The translations under genes were made by a program, and so were the position numbers. From Streptomyces sp. YIM 121038 (GTDB lineage Bacteria; Actinomycetota; Actinomycetes; Streptomycetales; Streptomycetaceae), in the NCBI RefSeq assembly GCF_006088715.1, contig NZ_CP030771.1, positions 5,094,001 to 5,158,000 on the forward strand: 64,000 bases of DNA, written 5' to 3'. The notes under the pieces were generated by a model. That model had not been told where the DNA came from, ran no database searches, and saw only the letters and a list, made by a program, of their open reading frames with translations. Of the stretch, positions 43,690-52,319 are shown piece by piece (the first letter of the stretch is position 1; each line of letters opens with the position of its first letter).

Positions 43690-45318
43690 CTAGGCCTTCT
43701 TCGGCTCCTCCAGGCGCGGGAAGAGCACCGCGCCCTTCGTCACCGTGGAGCCCGCGGGGAGCTGCCCCCACGCGCCCGCGCCCTGGACCTTCTGGTCCGC
43801 GAGCGCGCCCAGGGACGCCTCGGCGCCGAGGGAGTCCCAGAGCTTCTGGGAGGTGTCCGGCATGACGGAGTTGAGGAGCACGGCGACCGCGCGCAGGGAC
43901 TCGGCGGCCGTGTACAGGATGGTCGCGAGGCGGGCCTTGCCCTGCTCGCTCTCGTCCTTGGCCACCTTCCACGGCTCCTGCTCCGTGATGTAGCCGTTGA
44001 CCTGCTTCACGAAGTCGAAGACGGCGAGGATGCCGCCCTGGAAGTCGAGGTCGTCGCCGATCTTCGCGTCCGCCGTGGCGACGGCCTTCGCGAGGCCCTC
44101 GTGCACCGCGGCCTCCGCCGGGCCGTCCGCGGCGGCCGCGGGCAGCGCTCCGCCGAAGTACTTGCCGACCATGGCGGCCACGCGCGAGGCGAGGTTGCCG
44201 TAGTCGTTGGCCAGCTCGCTGGTGTAGCGGGCGGTGAAGTCCTCCCAGGAGAAGGAGCCGTCCTGGCCGAAGGCGATGGCGCGCAGGAAGTACCAGCGGT
44301 AGGCGTCGACGCCGAAGTGCGAGGTCAGGTCCTGCGGCTTGATGCCGGTCAGGTTCGACTTCGACATCTTCTCGCCGCCGACCATCAGCCAGCCGTTCGC
44401 GGCGACCTTGCCGGGCAGCGGGAGGCCCTGGGCCATCAGCATCGCGGGCCAGATGACCGCGTGGAAGCGGAGGATGTCCTTACCGACGAGGTGCACGTTC
44501 GCGGGGAAGGTGCCGTCGAACTTCGCCGGGTTCTCGTTGTACCCCACGGCCGTGGCGTAGTTGAGCAGCGCGTCGACCCACACGTAGATCACGTGCTTGT
44601 CGTCCCACGGCACCTTCACGCCCCAGTCGAAGGTGGAGCGCGAGATCGACAGGTCCTGAAGGCCCTGCTTGACGAAGTTCACGACCTCGTTGCGCGCCGA
44701 CTCGGGCTGGATGAAGCCCGGGTTCGCGGCGTAGTGCTCCAGGAGCTTGTCGCCGTACTCGCTCAGCTTGAAGAAGTAGTTCTCCTCGCTGAGGAGCTCC
44801 ACCGGCTTCTTGTGGATCGGGCAGAGCTTCTGGCCCTCGTACGCGCCCTCGCCGTCGAGGAGCTCGCCCGGGAGCTTGTACTCCTCACAGCCGACGCAGT
44901 ACGGGCCCTCGTAGCCGCCCTTGTAGATCTCGCCCTTGTCGTAGAGGTCCTGGACGAACTCCTGCACCCGGTCGGTGTGCCGCTTCTCCGTCGTGCGGAT
45001 GAAGTCGTCGTTCGCGATCTCCAGGTGCTCCCAGAGGGGGCGCCAGGCCTCCTCGACGAGCTTGTCGCACCACTCCTGGGGCGTCACGCCGTTCGCCTCG
45101 GCCGTGCGCATGATCTTCTGACCGTGCTCGTCCGTGCCGGTGAGGTACCACACCTTCTCGCCGCGCTGCCGGTGCCAGCGCGTGAGCACGTCGCCTGCGA
45201 CGGTCGTGTAGGCGTGGCCCAGGTGAGGAGCGTCGTTTACGTAGTAGATGGGGGTCGAGACGTAGAACGCCTTCGCGCTCTCGTCCGCCCCCTGCTTCTC
45301 GGATCCAGTGGCCGCCAT
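43690..45318 (-). CDS. metG: Methionine-tRNA ligase
   Basis: 542 residues, class I MetRS. HIGH appears as HLGH (APHLGHAYT), KMSKS is present (GGEKMSKSNL), and a zinc-knuckle part C..C (GPYCVGCEE) has a short second half (CPIH). The anticodon-binding helical domain closes the chain; no C-terminal tRNA-binding domain. Essential for initiation and elongation. Confidence 0.96.
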   Translation of the reverse strand: MAATGSEKQGADESAKAFYVSTPIYYVNDAPHLGHAYTTVAGDVLTRWHRQRGEKVWYLTGTDEHGQKIMRTAEANGVTPQEWCDKLVEEAWRPLWEHLEIANDDFIRTTEKRHTDRVQEFVQDLYDKGEIYKGGYEGPYCVGCEEYKLPGELLDGEGAYEGQKLCPIHKKPVELLSEENYFFKLSEYGDKLLEHYAANPGFIQPESARNEVVNFVKQGLQDLSISRSTFDWGVKVPWDDKHVIYVWVDALLNYATAVGYNENPAKFDGTFPANVHLVGKDILRFHAVIWPAMLMAQGLPLPGKVAANGWLMVGGEKMSKSNLTGIKPQDLTSHFGVDAYRWYFLRAIAFGQDGSFSWEDFTARYTSELANDYGNLASRVAAMVGKYFGGALPAAAADGPAEAAVHEGLAKAVATADAKIGDDLDFQGGILAVFDFVKQVNGYITEQEPWKVAKDESEQGKARLATILYTAAESLRAVAVLLNSVMPDTSQKLWDSLGAEASLGALADQKVQGAGAWGQLPAGSTVTKGAVLFPRLEEPKKA

Positions 45319-45356
45319 GGTCGAAATCCTAACGGTCCGACGAAGATCGACTCACC

Positions 45357-46763
45357 TCACGGCCGGGGGCTCCAGGTGGCCAGGAGGCCGTCGTAGAACT
45401 GCTTGTCGGTGAGCTCCTTGGGGGCGGGGCCCGCGAGGAAGCGGGCGGCGTTGTCCGCCTTGAGGCGGCGCAGGTAGTCGAAGGCCTTGTTGTCCTCTTC
45501 CCCGAAGGCGACGAAGGAGAAGAACAGCGGGTGCCGGGCGGCGTCCGCCAGGGCCTGGGTCGCGGGGCCCTTGGTGTCCGGGGCGCCGTCCGTCTGGAAG
45601 ACCACGAGGGCGGGGCCCTCGTCCCCGGACTTCTCGTAGTGGGCCACGACCTCCTCGACGGCGCGGTGGTAGCTGGTGCGGCCCATGCGGCCGCAGGCCG
45701 CGTGCAGCTCGTCGACGCGGTTCTCGTGGTCGGCCGGGGTGAGGGTGCCGGTGCCGTCGACGTCCGTCGAGAAGAAGACGACGTGGACGGTGGCGGTGGG
45801 GTCGAGGTGGGCGGCCAGGGCGAGGGTCTGGTCGGCGAGGGCCTGGGCGGAGCCGTCCTTGTAGTACGGGCGCATGGAGCCGGAGCGGTCCAGGACGAGG
45901 TAGACCCGGGCGCGGGTGCCCGTCAGGCCCCGCTTGCGCAGGGCCGTGCCGGCCGCCTTGTACGCCGGGGCGAGCCTTGGCGCCCGCGCCTTGAGCCTGG
46001 CCAGGCTGAGCGCGGGCTTGGCGGCGGCGTCCGCGTGGGCCGGGGCGTCCGCCGGGGCCGGTCCTTCCTCCTCGGCCGAAGCTCCCTCCGAGGCTTCCGC
46101 CTCGGGCTGCTCCTCGGCCGGGGCCTGCGCCTCGGGCTCCTGCTCGGCGGGGGCTTCCGCCTCAGGCTGCTCCTCGGCCGGGGCGTCTGCCTCGGGGGCG
46201 GCCTGGGCCGGGGCCTCCTCTTCGGCCGGGGCTTCGGCCTTGGGCTGGTCCTCCGCCGGGGTCTCTATGGCCTGGGGCTCCTCCGCCCGGGGCGCCTCCG
46301 CGGGGGCGGGCACCGTGGGGGCGGGCTCTGCTGCACGGTTGCTCGGCACCTCAGGCTGTGCCCACCCGTCCCGCCCTGCGGGACGATTGCCCACAGCGGT
46401 GGGGGGCGGTTCTTCGGCCGCTTCCAGGGGAGCGAGCTCCGTGGGGGCCTTGCTGGGGAGTTCCCCGTCATGGGTGGGCGGGTGGGCGGGGGCTTCCGCC
46501 GCGGAGCGGCGGACCGTGACGTTGTCGAAGGCCGCCGCCACGAGGTCGTCCGCCGGGGACGCCTGGGCCGGGACGGCCGGGGCCCGGTCGGCGGGCTCCT
46601 CCCGGGGCGGGGCCTGGAGCCCGGCAGGGGCGGGGGACTCGGCCCGCGGAGCGGGGGACTCCGCCTCGGGGGAGGGGGGCTCGGGTTCGGCCCGGGGGGA
46701 GGGGGGCGTTGGATTGGTTCGGGGGCGCCGGAAGGCGCTCCGCAGACGATCCAGAATGCCCAT
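45357..46763 (-). CDS. von Willebrand factor A domain protein
   Basis: 468 residues. The C-terminal 190 residues form a vWA domain with an intact MIDAS ([10 protein letters not shown] and [10 protein letters not shown]). The first 260 are disordered, with acidic [14 protein letters not shown] repeats. [14 protein letters not shown] opens the protein as in TerD-associated vWA proteins. Bases 46356-46396 are a family B repeat read in frame, giving [22 protein letters not shown] precedes ATG 46763. Confidence 0.85.
   Translation of the reverse strand: MGILDRLRSAFRRPRTNPTPPSPRAEPEPPSPEAESPAPRAESPAPAGLQAPPREEPADRAPAVPAQASPADDLVAAAFDNVTVRRSAAEAPAHPPTHDGELPSKAPTELAPLEAAEEPPPTAVGNRPAGRDGWAQPEVPSNRAAEPAPTVPAPAEAPRAEEPQAIETPAEDQPKAEAPAEEEAPAQAAPEADAPAEEQPEAEAPAEQEPEAQAPAEEQPEAEASEGASAEEEGPAPADAPAHADAAAKPALSLARLKARAPRLAPAYKAAGTALRKRGLTGTRARVYLVLDRSGSMRPYYKDGSAQALADQTLALAAHLDPTATVHVVFFSTDVDGTGTLTPADHENRVDELHAACGRMGRTSYHRAVEEVVAHYEKSGDEGPALVVFQTDGAPDTKGPATQALADAARHPLFFSFVAFGEEDNKAFDYLRRLKADNAARFLAGPAPKELTDKQFYDGLLATWSPRP
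46356..46396. repeat. Family B repeat inside the vWA coding region
   Basis: CTGTGCCCACCCGTCCCGC-CCT-GCGGGACGATTGCCCACAG, an imperfect palindrome matching the intergenic copies at 26277 and 34797, here within the disordered part of the vWA gene without breaking the frame. Confidence 0.8.
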
Positions 46764-46895
46764 ATGCGCACCCCTAAATGTGAGTTCAGCGTGAGTGGGT
46801 CCCCGACAGGCCCCCTGGCCACAAGGGACACGTAAGGGTATCCGCCGCCTCCCCGGCCACACGGGGCCCCCGCCCCACCCCAGGGGCCAGGCGCG

Positions 46896-46917
46896 GTTCA
46901 CGCTCCGTTCACCCGCA
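46896..46917 (+). promoter_or_regulatory. PHO box upstream of phoX
   Basis: Two 11-bp direct units, GTTCACGCTCC and GTTCACCCGCA, exactly abutting. This is the PhoP-binding direct repeat of Streptomyces, 48 bases before the phoX start, so phosphate limitation should induce the gene. Confidence 0.75.
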
Positions 46918-46964
46918 GTCCCCCGTGCTGCTGGCAGCCGCCCCTAGCCTCCAGCCGGACCGCT

Positions 46965-49133
46965 GTGAACCGAGTGAAAACAGCCACGTCGCAGCCCATT
47001 TCAGCCACCCTGGAGGAACCCGTGCGCAAGCTGCTGCCCCTGATCACCTCACACCCGGGCGGCACCGGCGGCCGCTCGGCCATGACGTGCCGGTTCCGCT
47101 GCGGCGACGCCTGCTTCCACCCGGTGCCGAACACCAGCGACAACGAGTACGTCGGCGACGTCATAGCCGGTGCCCTGAGCCGACGCTCGGTGATGCGCGC
47201 GGCGGCCGTGGTGACCGTGGCCGCCACCGCGGCGGGCGGCGTCGCCCTCGGCCCCGGCGCGGGCGAGGCCGCGGCGGCCGAGGGCGCGGCCCCGGCGGCG
47301 TACAAACCGAGAGGGAAGAAGGCGGCCCGCGGCCTGCGGTTCACGCCCGTCGCGCCGAACACGGCCGACCAGGTCACCGTCCCCGCGGGCTACCGCCAGA
47401 ACGTCGTGATCCGCTGGGGCGAGCCCATCCTGCGCGGCGCCCCCGCCTTCGACGCGGACAAGCAGTCCGCGAAGGCCCAGGCCGGCCAGTTCGGCTACAA
47501 CAACGACTTCCTCAGCCTGCTGCCGCTGCGCGGCGAGAGCGAGGAGCACGGCCGTCAGGTGCTCGTGGCCAACCACGAGTACACGGACGAGGTCCTGATG
47601 TTCAAGGGCTACGACGCCAAGAACCCGACCCGCGAGCAGGTCGAGATCGCCTGGGCCGCGCACGGCCTGTCCGTGGTCGTGGTCGACGGCGAGCGGAAGA
47701 CCGGCGCCCTGCGCGCCGTGCCCCGCCACCGCCTCAACCGGCGCCTGACCACCACCAGCAAGTTCCACCTCTCCGGCCCCGCCGCCCACAGCGAGTTCGT
47801 CCGGACGAAGGCCGACCCGCGCGGCACCACCGTCCTCGGCACGCTCAACAACTGCTCCGGCGGCACCACCCCGTGGGGCACCACGCTGCACGGCGAGGAG
47901 AACTTCAACCAGTACTTCGCGCACGCGGACCAGGTCACCGACCCCACCCAGGCCGCGCGCCTGAAGCGCTACGGCGTCGTCGGGGGCGAGTCCGAGCGCA
48001 AGTGGGAGCGGTTCGACGACCGCTTCGACCTGACCAAGGAGCCGAACGAGCCGCACCGCTTCGGCTGGGTCGTCGAGCTCGACCCGTACGACCCGGACTC
48101 CGTGCCGCGCAAGCGCACCGCGCTCGGCCGCTTCAAGCACGAGGGCGCCCAGCCCCGCCTGACCCGCGACGGCCGCCCGGTGGTCTACATGGGCGACGAC
48201 GAGCGGTTCGACTACGTGTACAAGTTCGTGAGCAGCAAGCGGATGGCGAAGGGGGACTCGCGCTGGGCGCGCGAGCACAACCTCACGCTGCTCGACGAGG
48301 GCACGCTGTACGTCGCCAAGTTCACGGGCGACTCCCCGGCGACGGAGATCGACGGCACGGGCAAGCTCCCGGCCGACGGCGAGTTCGACGGCAGCGGCCA
48401 GTGGATCCCGCTGGCCACCGCCTACGCGGGCGGCAAGGCCGTCTCGCACGTCGAGGGCATGACCGCCGACGAGGTGTACGTCTTCACGCGGCTCGCGGGC
48501 GACAAGGTGGGCGCCACGAAGATGGACCGCCCCGAGGACATCGAGCCGTCCCCGACGACCGGCAAGGTGTACGTCGCCCTGACGAACAACTCCGACCGCG
48601 GCAAGCCCGGCAAGGCCGCCGCCGACGAGGCCAACCCGCGCAACCTCAACAAGCACGGGCAGGTGCTCGAACTGACGGAGTCCCGTGACCGCCCGGAGTC
48701 CACGCGCTTCGCCTGGAACCTCTTCCTCGTCGCGGGCGACCCGAACGACCCGGCCACGTACTTCGCGGGCTTCCCCAAGGACAAGGTCAGTCCCATCTCC
48801 TGCCCCGACAACGTGGCCTTCGACCCGCACGGCAACCTGTGGATCTCCACCGACGGCAACCAGCTCGGCTCCCACGACGGCCTGTTCGGCGTGGCCACGA
48901 AGGGCGAGCGGCGCGGTGAGCTGAAGCAGTTCCTGACGATGCCGACCGGCGCGGAGACCTGCGGCCCGCTCGTGCAGGAGCGGCGCGTGCTCGTCGCCGT
49001 GCAGCACCCGGGCGAGGTCGACGGCGCGTCCGTCGAGAAGCCCGCGAGCGTCTGGCCCGACGGCCCCGGCAAGATCGTGCGCCCGGCCGTCGTGTCGGTG
49101 TGGCGCGCGGACGGCGACGACATCGGCGTCTGA
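46965..49133 (+). CDS. phoX: PhoX-family alkaline phosphatase, Tat-exported
   Basis: 722 residues of the DUF839/PhoX family. The N-terminal Tat signal has SRRSVMRAAAV near residue 73, long n-region included. Core pieces include NHEYTDEVLM, GTTPWGTTLHGEENFNQYF, and CPDNVAFDPHGNLWISTDG, the beta-propeller metal-binding elements. Secreted calcium/iron-dependent phosphomonoesterase. GTG 46965 chosen; GTG 46977 possible. Confidence 0.92.
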   Translation: MNRVKTATSQPISATLEEPVRKLLPLITSHPGGTGGRSAMTCRFRCGDACFHPVPNTSDNEYVGDVIAGALSRRSVMRAAAVVTVAATAAGGVALGPGAGEAAAAEGAAPAAYKPRGKKAARGLRFTPVAPNTADQVTVPAGYRQNVVIRWGEPILRGAPAFDADKQSAKAQAGQFGYNNDFLSLLPLRGESEEHGRQVLVANHEYTDEVLMFKGYDAKNPTREQVEIAWAAHGLSVVVVDGERKTGALRAVPRHRLNRRLTTTSKFHLSGPAAHSEFVRTKADPRGTTVLGTLNNCSGGTTPWGTTLHGEENFNQYFAHADQVTDPTQAARLKRYGVVGGESERKWERFDDRFDLTKEPNEPHRFGWVVELDPYDPDSVPRKRTALGRFKHEGAQPRLTRDGRPVVYMGDDERFDYVYKFVSSKRMAKGDSRWAREHNLTLLDEGTLYVAKFTGDSPATEIDGTGKLPADGEFDGSGQWIPLATAYAGGKAVSHVEGMTADEVYVFTRLAGDKVGATKMDRPEDIEPSPTTGKVYVALTNNSDRGKPGKAAADEANPRNLNKHGQVLELTESRDRPESTRFAWNLFLVAGDPNDPATYFAGFPKDKVSPISCPDNVAFDPHGNLWISTDGNQLGSHDGLFGVATKGERRGELKQFLTMPTGAETCGPLVQERRVLVAVQHPGEVDGASVEKPASVWPDGPGKIVRPAVVSVWRADGDDIGV

Positions 49134-49139
49134 GTGCGC

Positions 49140-49175
49140 AGGAGGGGCGCCCCCTTGCCCGGGGGCGCCCCTCCT
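49140..49175. terminator. Terminator after phoX
   Basis: AGGAGGGGCGCCCCC (49140-49154) with GGGGGCGCCCCTCCT (49161-49175), 15-bp perfect stem, between convergent genes. Confidence 0.85.
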
Positions 49176-49188
49176 CACGTACCGGTGC

Positions 49189-50187
49189 CTAGTCGTTCTG
49201 CTTGCGGCGGTACATCGCGAAGCCCAGGCCCGCCGCGCCCAGGGCCGCCATGCCGCCGCCCGCGGCGACCAGCGGGGCGGGGTGCGAGGCGTCGGCGGAG
49301 CCGTCCACGCCTTCGGCGCCCGCCTTGACGCCGCCCCGGGGCACCTTGGTGGAGGGGTGCGTGGGCTTCGGCGTGGTGCCGCCCTGCGCGTGGCCCTCGA
49401 CCCAGCCCTTCATGGTGCCGTCGGGGTCGAGCACGAAGTGCGCGCCGTTGTGCTGCCCGTACGCCGCCTTGGCGCCGGTCTGCTTCAGGGTGTCCCAGAC
49501 GGTCTTCCTGCCGGTGTCCGGAGCCGGGGCGATCATGTCCGCCTCGTAGCCGGCCCTGGTCTTGTAGACCTTGGCGTCGAAGCCGGTCCCGCCCAGGTTC
49601 TTGTACTCGCGCACGAAGGCGCGCTTCTTCGCGGGCTGCGGCTTCGGCTGCGGCTTGGGCGGGGTCGGCGTGCCGGTCTTGGTGACCGTGCCGTCGGCGG
49701 TCAGCGTGAACGTACAGCCGTCGATCTTCGTGGAGGCGGGCTTGACGTACGCCTCCAGGGAGCCCTTGGCGACGCCGCCCTTGAGGAGCTGGGCCTTGGC
49801 GGAGCGGGCGGAGGCGTTCACGTCGACCTTCGCGGTCCAGCCGTGGCCGAGGGCGACGGTGCCCTTGGACTCCCAGCCGCCGGGGACCGGCTTGTCCTTG
49901 TCCTCGTCGGGCTTGGTCTCGTCGTCGGGCTTGGTGCGGTCGTCCGGCTTGGTCTCGTCGTCCGGCTTGGTGTGGTCGTCGGGCTTGGTGTGGTCGTCCG
50001 GGTTCGGCGTGGGGTCCGGGCTCGGCGTCGTGTCGTCGCCGCTCTGATCGCTCGGCGCGGTGGCGCCGTCGACCTGGTGCGGGACCGCCGGGGAGTCGGC
50101 GAAGGCCGCGGTGGCGGGGACGGCGAGCGCGGCGATCGCGCCGGTGGCGATGGCGGCGGTGCGGATGGTGCGTCGGGTGGCGCGCAT
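49189..50187 (-). CDS. Secreted, C-terminally anchored surface protein with DDxTKPD repeats
   Basis: 332 residues. A signal peptide (IATGAIAALAVPATAAFA) is followed by an acidic repeat (DDHTKPDDETKPDDRTKPD), a middle globular region with KNLGGTGFDAKVYK, and a C-terminal membrane helix (LVAAGGGMAALGAAGLGFAMY) ending RRKQND. No LPxTG sortase motif is seen. Function unknown; likely an envelope protein. Confidence 0.72.
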   Translation of the reverse strand: MRATRRTIRTAAIATGAIAALAVPATAAFADSPAVPHQVDGATAPSDQSGDDTTPSPDPTPNPDDHTKPDDHTKPDDETKPDDRTKPDDETKPDEDKDKPVPGGWESKGTVALGHGWTAKVDVNASARSAKAQLLKGGVAKGSLEAYVKPASTKIDGCTFTLTADGTVTKTGTPTPPKPQPKPQPAKKRAFVREYKNLGGTGFDAKVYKTRAGYEADMIAPAPDTGRKTVWDTLKQTGAKAAYGQHNGAHFVLDPDGTMKGWVEGHAQGGTTPKPTHPSTKVPRGGVKAGAEGVDGSADASHPAPLVAAGGGMAALGAAGLGFAMYRRKQND

Positions 50188-50349
50188 GGCGTGGTTCCCT
50201 CGTACTGGTCGGCGTCTTGTCCGTCTATGTGCCCCTTTGCGGTGGCGACGGACATGAAGCTACGGGCGCCGTGTGTGCGTCGTCCGTAGGGCACGTAACA
50301 ACTGGCCGCAGACCGCGACGCAGAACCGTAAAACGGCGAGAAGTGCAGG

Positions 50350-51432
50350 TCAGAGAGGGGTTGGCCGAAGGTCCCGAGCGGGGTGGGGGCCAAGGTCCCC
50401 GGGCGCGGGGACGGCACGCGCCGACGCCGGGCGGTCGGGGGGTGGTGCGGGGAGCGACGCGGGGGGACACACGGGGGGGCAGGGTGCGGGGGGTCCGGCG
50501 CCGCGGGTGCCGAGCAGCCAGTCCTGGTAGGCGGGGGCCTCCGCGGCGGCCTCCCAGTAGGCGGCCTCCAGCTCGCCGTACACGGCGTTCAGCTCCGTCT
50601 CCGTACGGGCCGCGACGTACAGGCGGACGCCCAGCGGATCGCCGTGCAGGGGTCTGACCGCCATGTCGGGTCTCGCCACCGAGGTGGGCTGGCAGACGGT
50701 GACGACCTCGCCGGTGGCGACGAGCGTGGCGGCGGTCAGGTAGTCGCCGTGCAGCACGCGGGGGTCGAGCCCCGCGGATCTCAGCATCCGCCGCAGGCCG
50801 TCCCACTCCCCGTCCACGGTCGGGTCGACCATCCAGCGGTCGTCGGCGAGGTCGGCGAGGCTGATGACGGGCTCGCGGGCGGCGGGGTGGTCGGCGGCGA
50901 GCGAGACGAACTGCGGCTCGCGGTCGATGAGCACGCGGCGGGCGAGCCCGTCGGGGAACCTGAGCGGACTGCCCTCCACCTCGTGCACGAACGCGACGTC
51001 GAGGCGGCCCTCGGCGACGTCCCGGAGCAGCGCGTTCGCGGACACGTCCATCTGGAGCGAGGTCTCGGTGCCGGGCATGCTGGCGCGCAGCCTGCGCAGC
51101 CAGCCCGGTATGGCACGGCTCGCCGTGGACCCGATGCGCAGCCGCGGCTCCCCGTCGGCGGAGCGGGCGGCGGCCGCGCGGGCCTCGGTGACGAGCGCCC
51201 GCATCTCGATGACCAGTGGCCGGGCGCGGCTGAGGACGGTGCGGCCCAGCGGGGTCGGGCGGCAGCCGGTGCGCTCGCGGGTGAAGAGCTGGCCCCCCAC
51301 GGCGTGTTCGATGCGCCGCAGCTGGGTGGTCAACGAGGGCTGGCTCATGCCGAGTTGGCGCGCCGCCTTGTGCAGGCTGCCGCTGTCAGCGATGGCGCAG
51401 AGTGCGCGGAGGTGCCTGACCTCGAGCTCCAT
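50350..51432 (-). CDS. snpR: LysR-family regulator of snapalysin
   Basis: 360 residues. The HTH is LRALCAIADSGSLHKAARQL with GMSQPSLTTQLRRIE; the ligand-binding domain follows, then a Pro/Ala-rich tail of about 55 residues. Divergent from snpA, the arrangement known for SnpR activators in Streptomyces. The 23-bp dyad between them fits its binding site. Confidence 0.88.
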   Translation of the reverse strand: MELEVRHLRALCAIADSGSLHKAARQLGMSQPSLTTQLRRIEHAVGGQLFTRERTGCRPTPLGRTVLSRARPLVIEMRALVTEARAAAARSADGEPRLRIGSTASRAIPGWLRRLRASMPGTETSLQMDVSANALLRDVAEGRLDVAFVHEVEGSPLRFPDGLARRVLIDREPQFVSLAADHPAAREPVISLADLADDRWMVDPTVDGEWDGLRRMLRSAGLDPRVLHGDYLTAATLVATGEVVTVCQPTSVARPDMAVRPLHGDPLGVRLYVAARTETELNAVYGELEAAYWEAAAEAPAYQDWLLGTRGAGPPAPCPPVCPPASLPAPPPDRPASARAVPAPGDLGPHPARDLRPTPL

Positions 51433-51527
51433 GGGCGTGAGCGTAGAGCGGGTTACGGCAGCACACCAGCCTCCCAAACACCCATGGAACCGTAGAAGTT
51501 GCCCCTCCGTTCGGTGACCGGATGTAC

Positions 51528-51550
51528 GGCGATAGCCCTGGGCTATCGCC
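51528..51550. promoter_or_regulatory. LysR (SnpR) operator
   Basis: Perfect inverted repeat GGCGATAGCCC-T-GGGCTATCGCC; its core TAGCCCTGGGCTA is the T-N11-A box of LysR regulators. It lies 93 bases before the snpA start. Confidence 0.85.
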
Positions 51551-51642
51551 AGCTGCCATCATCCGCAACGCGCCTGGCTCCCCGACACTCACGGATACCG
51601 AAACGTTCATCTTTCACCGAACGAGTAGGGAGCCCCCCCCAC

Positions 51643-52317
51643 ATGCACAAGCGTTATGTCTCCGTCGCCGCCGCACTCGGACTCGCGGTAGCCGCGCTCG
51701 GCACCTCGTCCGTCGCTTCGGCGGCCACGTCGTCCGACTCGGCCAAGGCCGCCACGACCGCGTCGTCCTCCTACGCCGGGTACACCGGCTCCGCCGAAGA
51801 GGCCGCGGCCAACAAGGCGTTCTTCGAGGCCGTCGTCAAGGCGGTCGCCGAGAAGCGTGCCGCCAACCCCGGTGCCCAGGCCGTCACGGTGACCTACAGC
51901 ACCCAGCGCGCCCCGTCGTTCCGGCAGCAGATCGCCGCGAGCACCTCCATATGGAACGCGGCCGTCTCCAACGTCAAGCTCCAGGAGGGCACGAGCGGTA
52001 CGAGCTTCGAGTACCGCGAGGGCAACGACGCGCGCGGCTCGTACGCGAGCACCAACGGCCACGGCCGCGGCTACATCTTCCTCGACTACCGGCAGAACCA
52101 GCAGTACAACTCCACCCGCGTGACCGCCCACGAGACCGGCCACGTGCTCGGCCTCCCCGACCACTACTCCGGCCCCTGTTCGGAACTGATGTCCGGCGGC
52201 GGCCCCGGCACGTCCTGCCAGAACGCCCAGCCCAACGCGCAGGAGCGGGCCCGCGTCAACCAGCTCTGGGCCAACGGTCTGGCCAAGGCCATGAAGCAGG
52301 TCGAAGCAGCGAAGTGA
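51643..52317 (+). CDS. snpA: Snapalysin (small neutral metalloprotease, M7)
   Basis: 224-residue secreted zinc protease. A signal peptide ([22 protein letters not shown]) and propeptide precede a mature domain with [12 protein letters not shown] (HExxHxxGxxD zinc site) and [12 protein letters not shown]et-turn. Activated by the divergent LysR. Scavenges extracellular protein. Confidence 0.93.
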   Translation: MHKRYVSVAAALGLAVAALGTSSVASAATSSDSAKAATTASSSYAGYTGSAEEAAANKAFFEAVVKAVAEKRAANPGAQAVTVTYSTQRAPSFRQQIAASTSIWNAAVSNVKLQEGTSGTSFEYREGNDARGSYASTNGHGRGYIFLDYRQNQQYNSTRVTAHETGHVLGLPDHYSGPCSELMSGGGPGTSCQNAQPNAQERARVNQLWANGLAKAMKQVEAAK

Positions 52318-52319
52318 CC

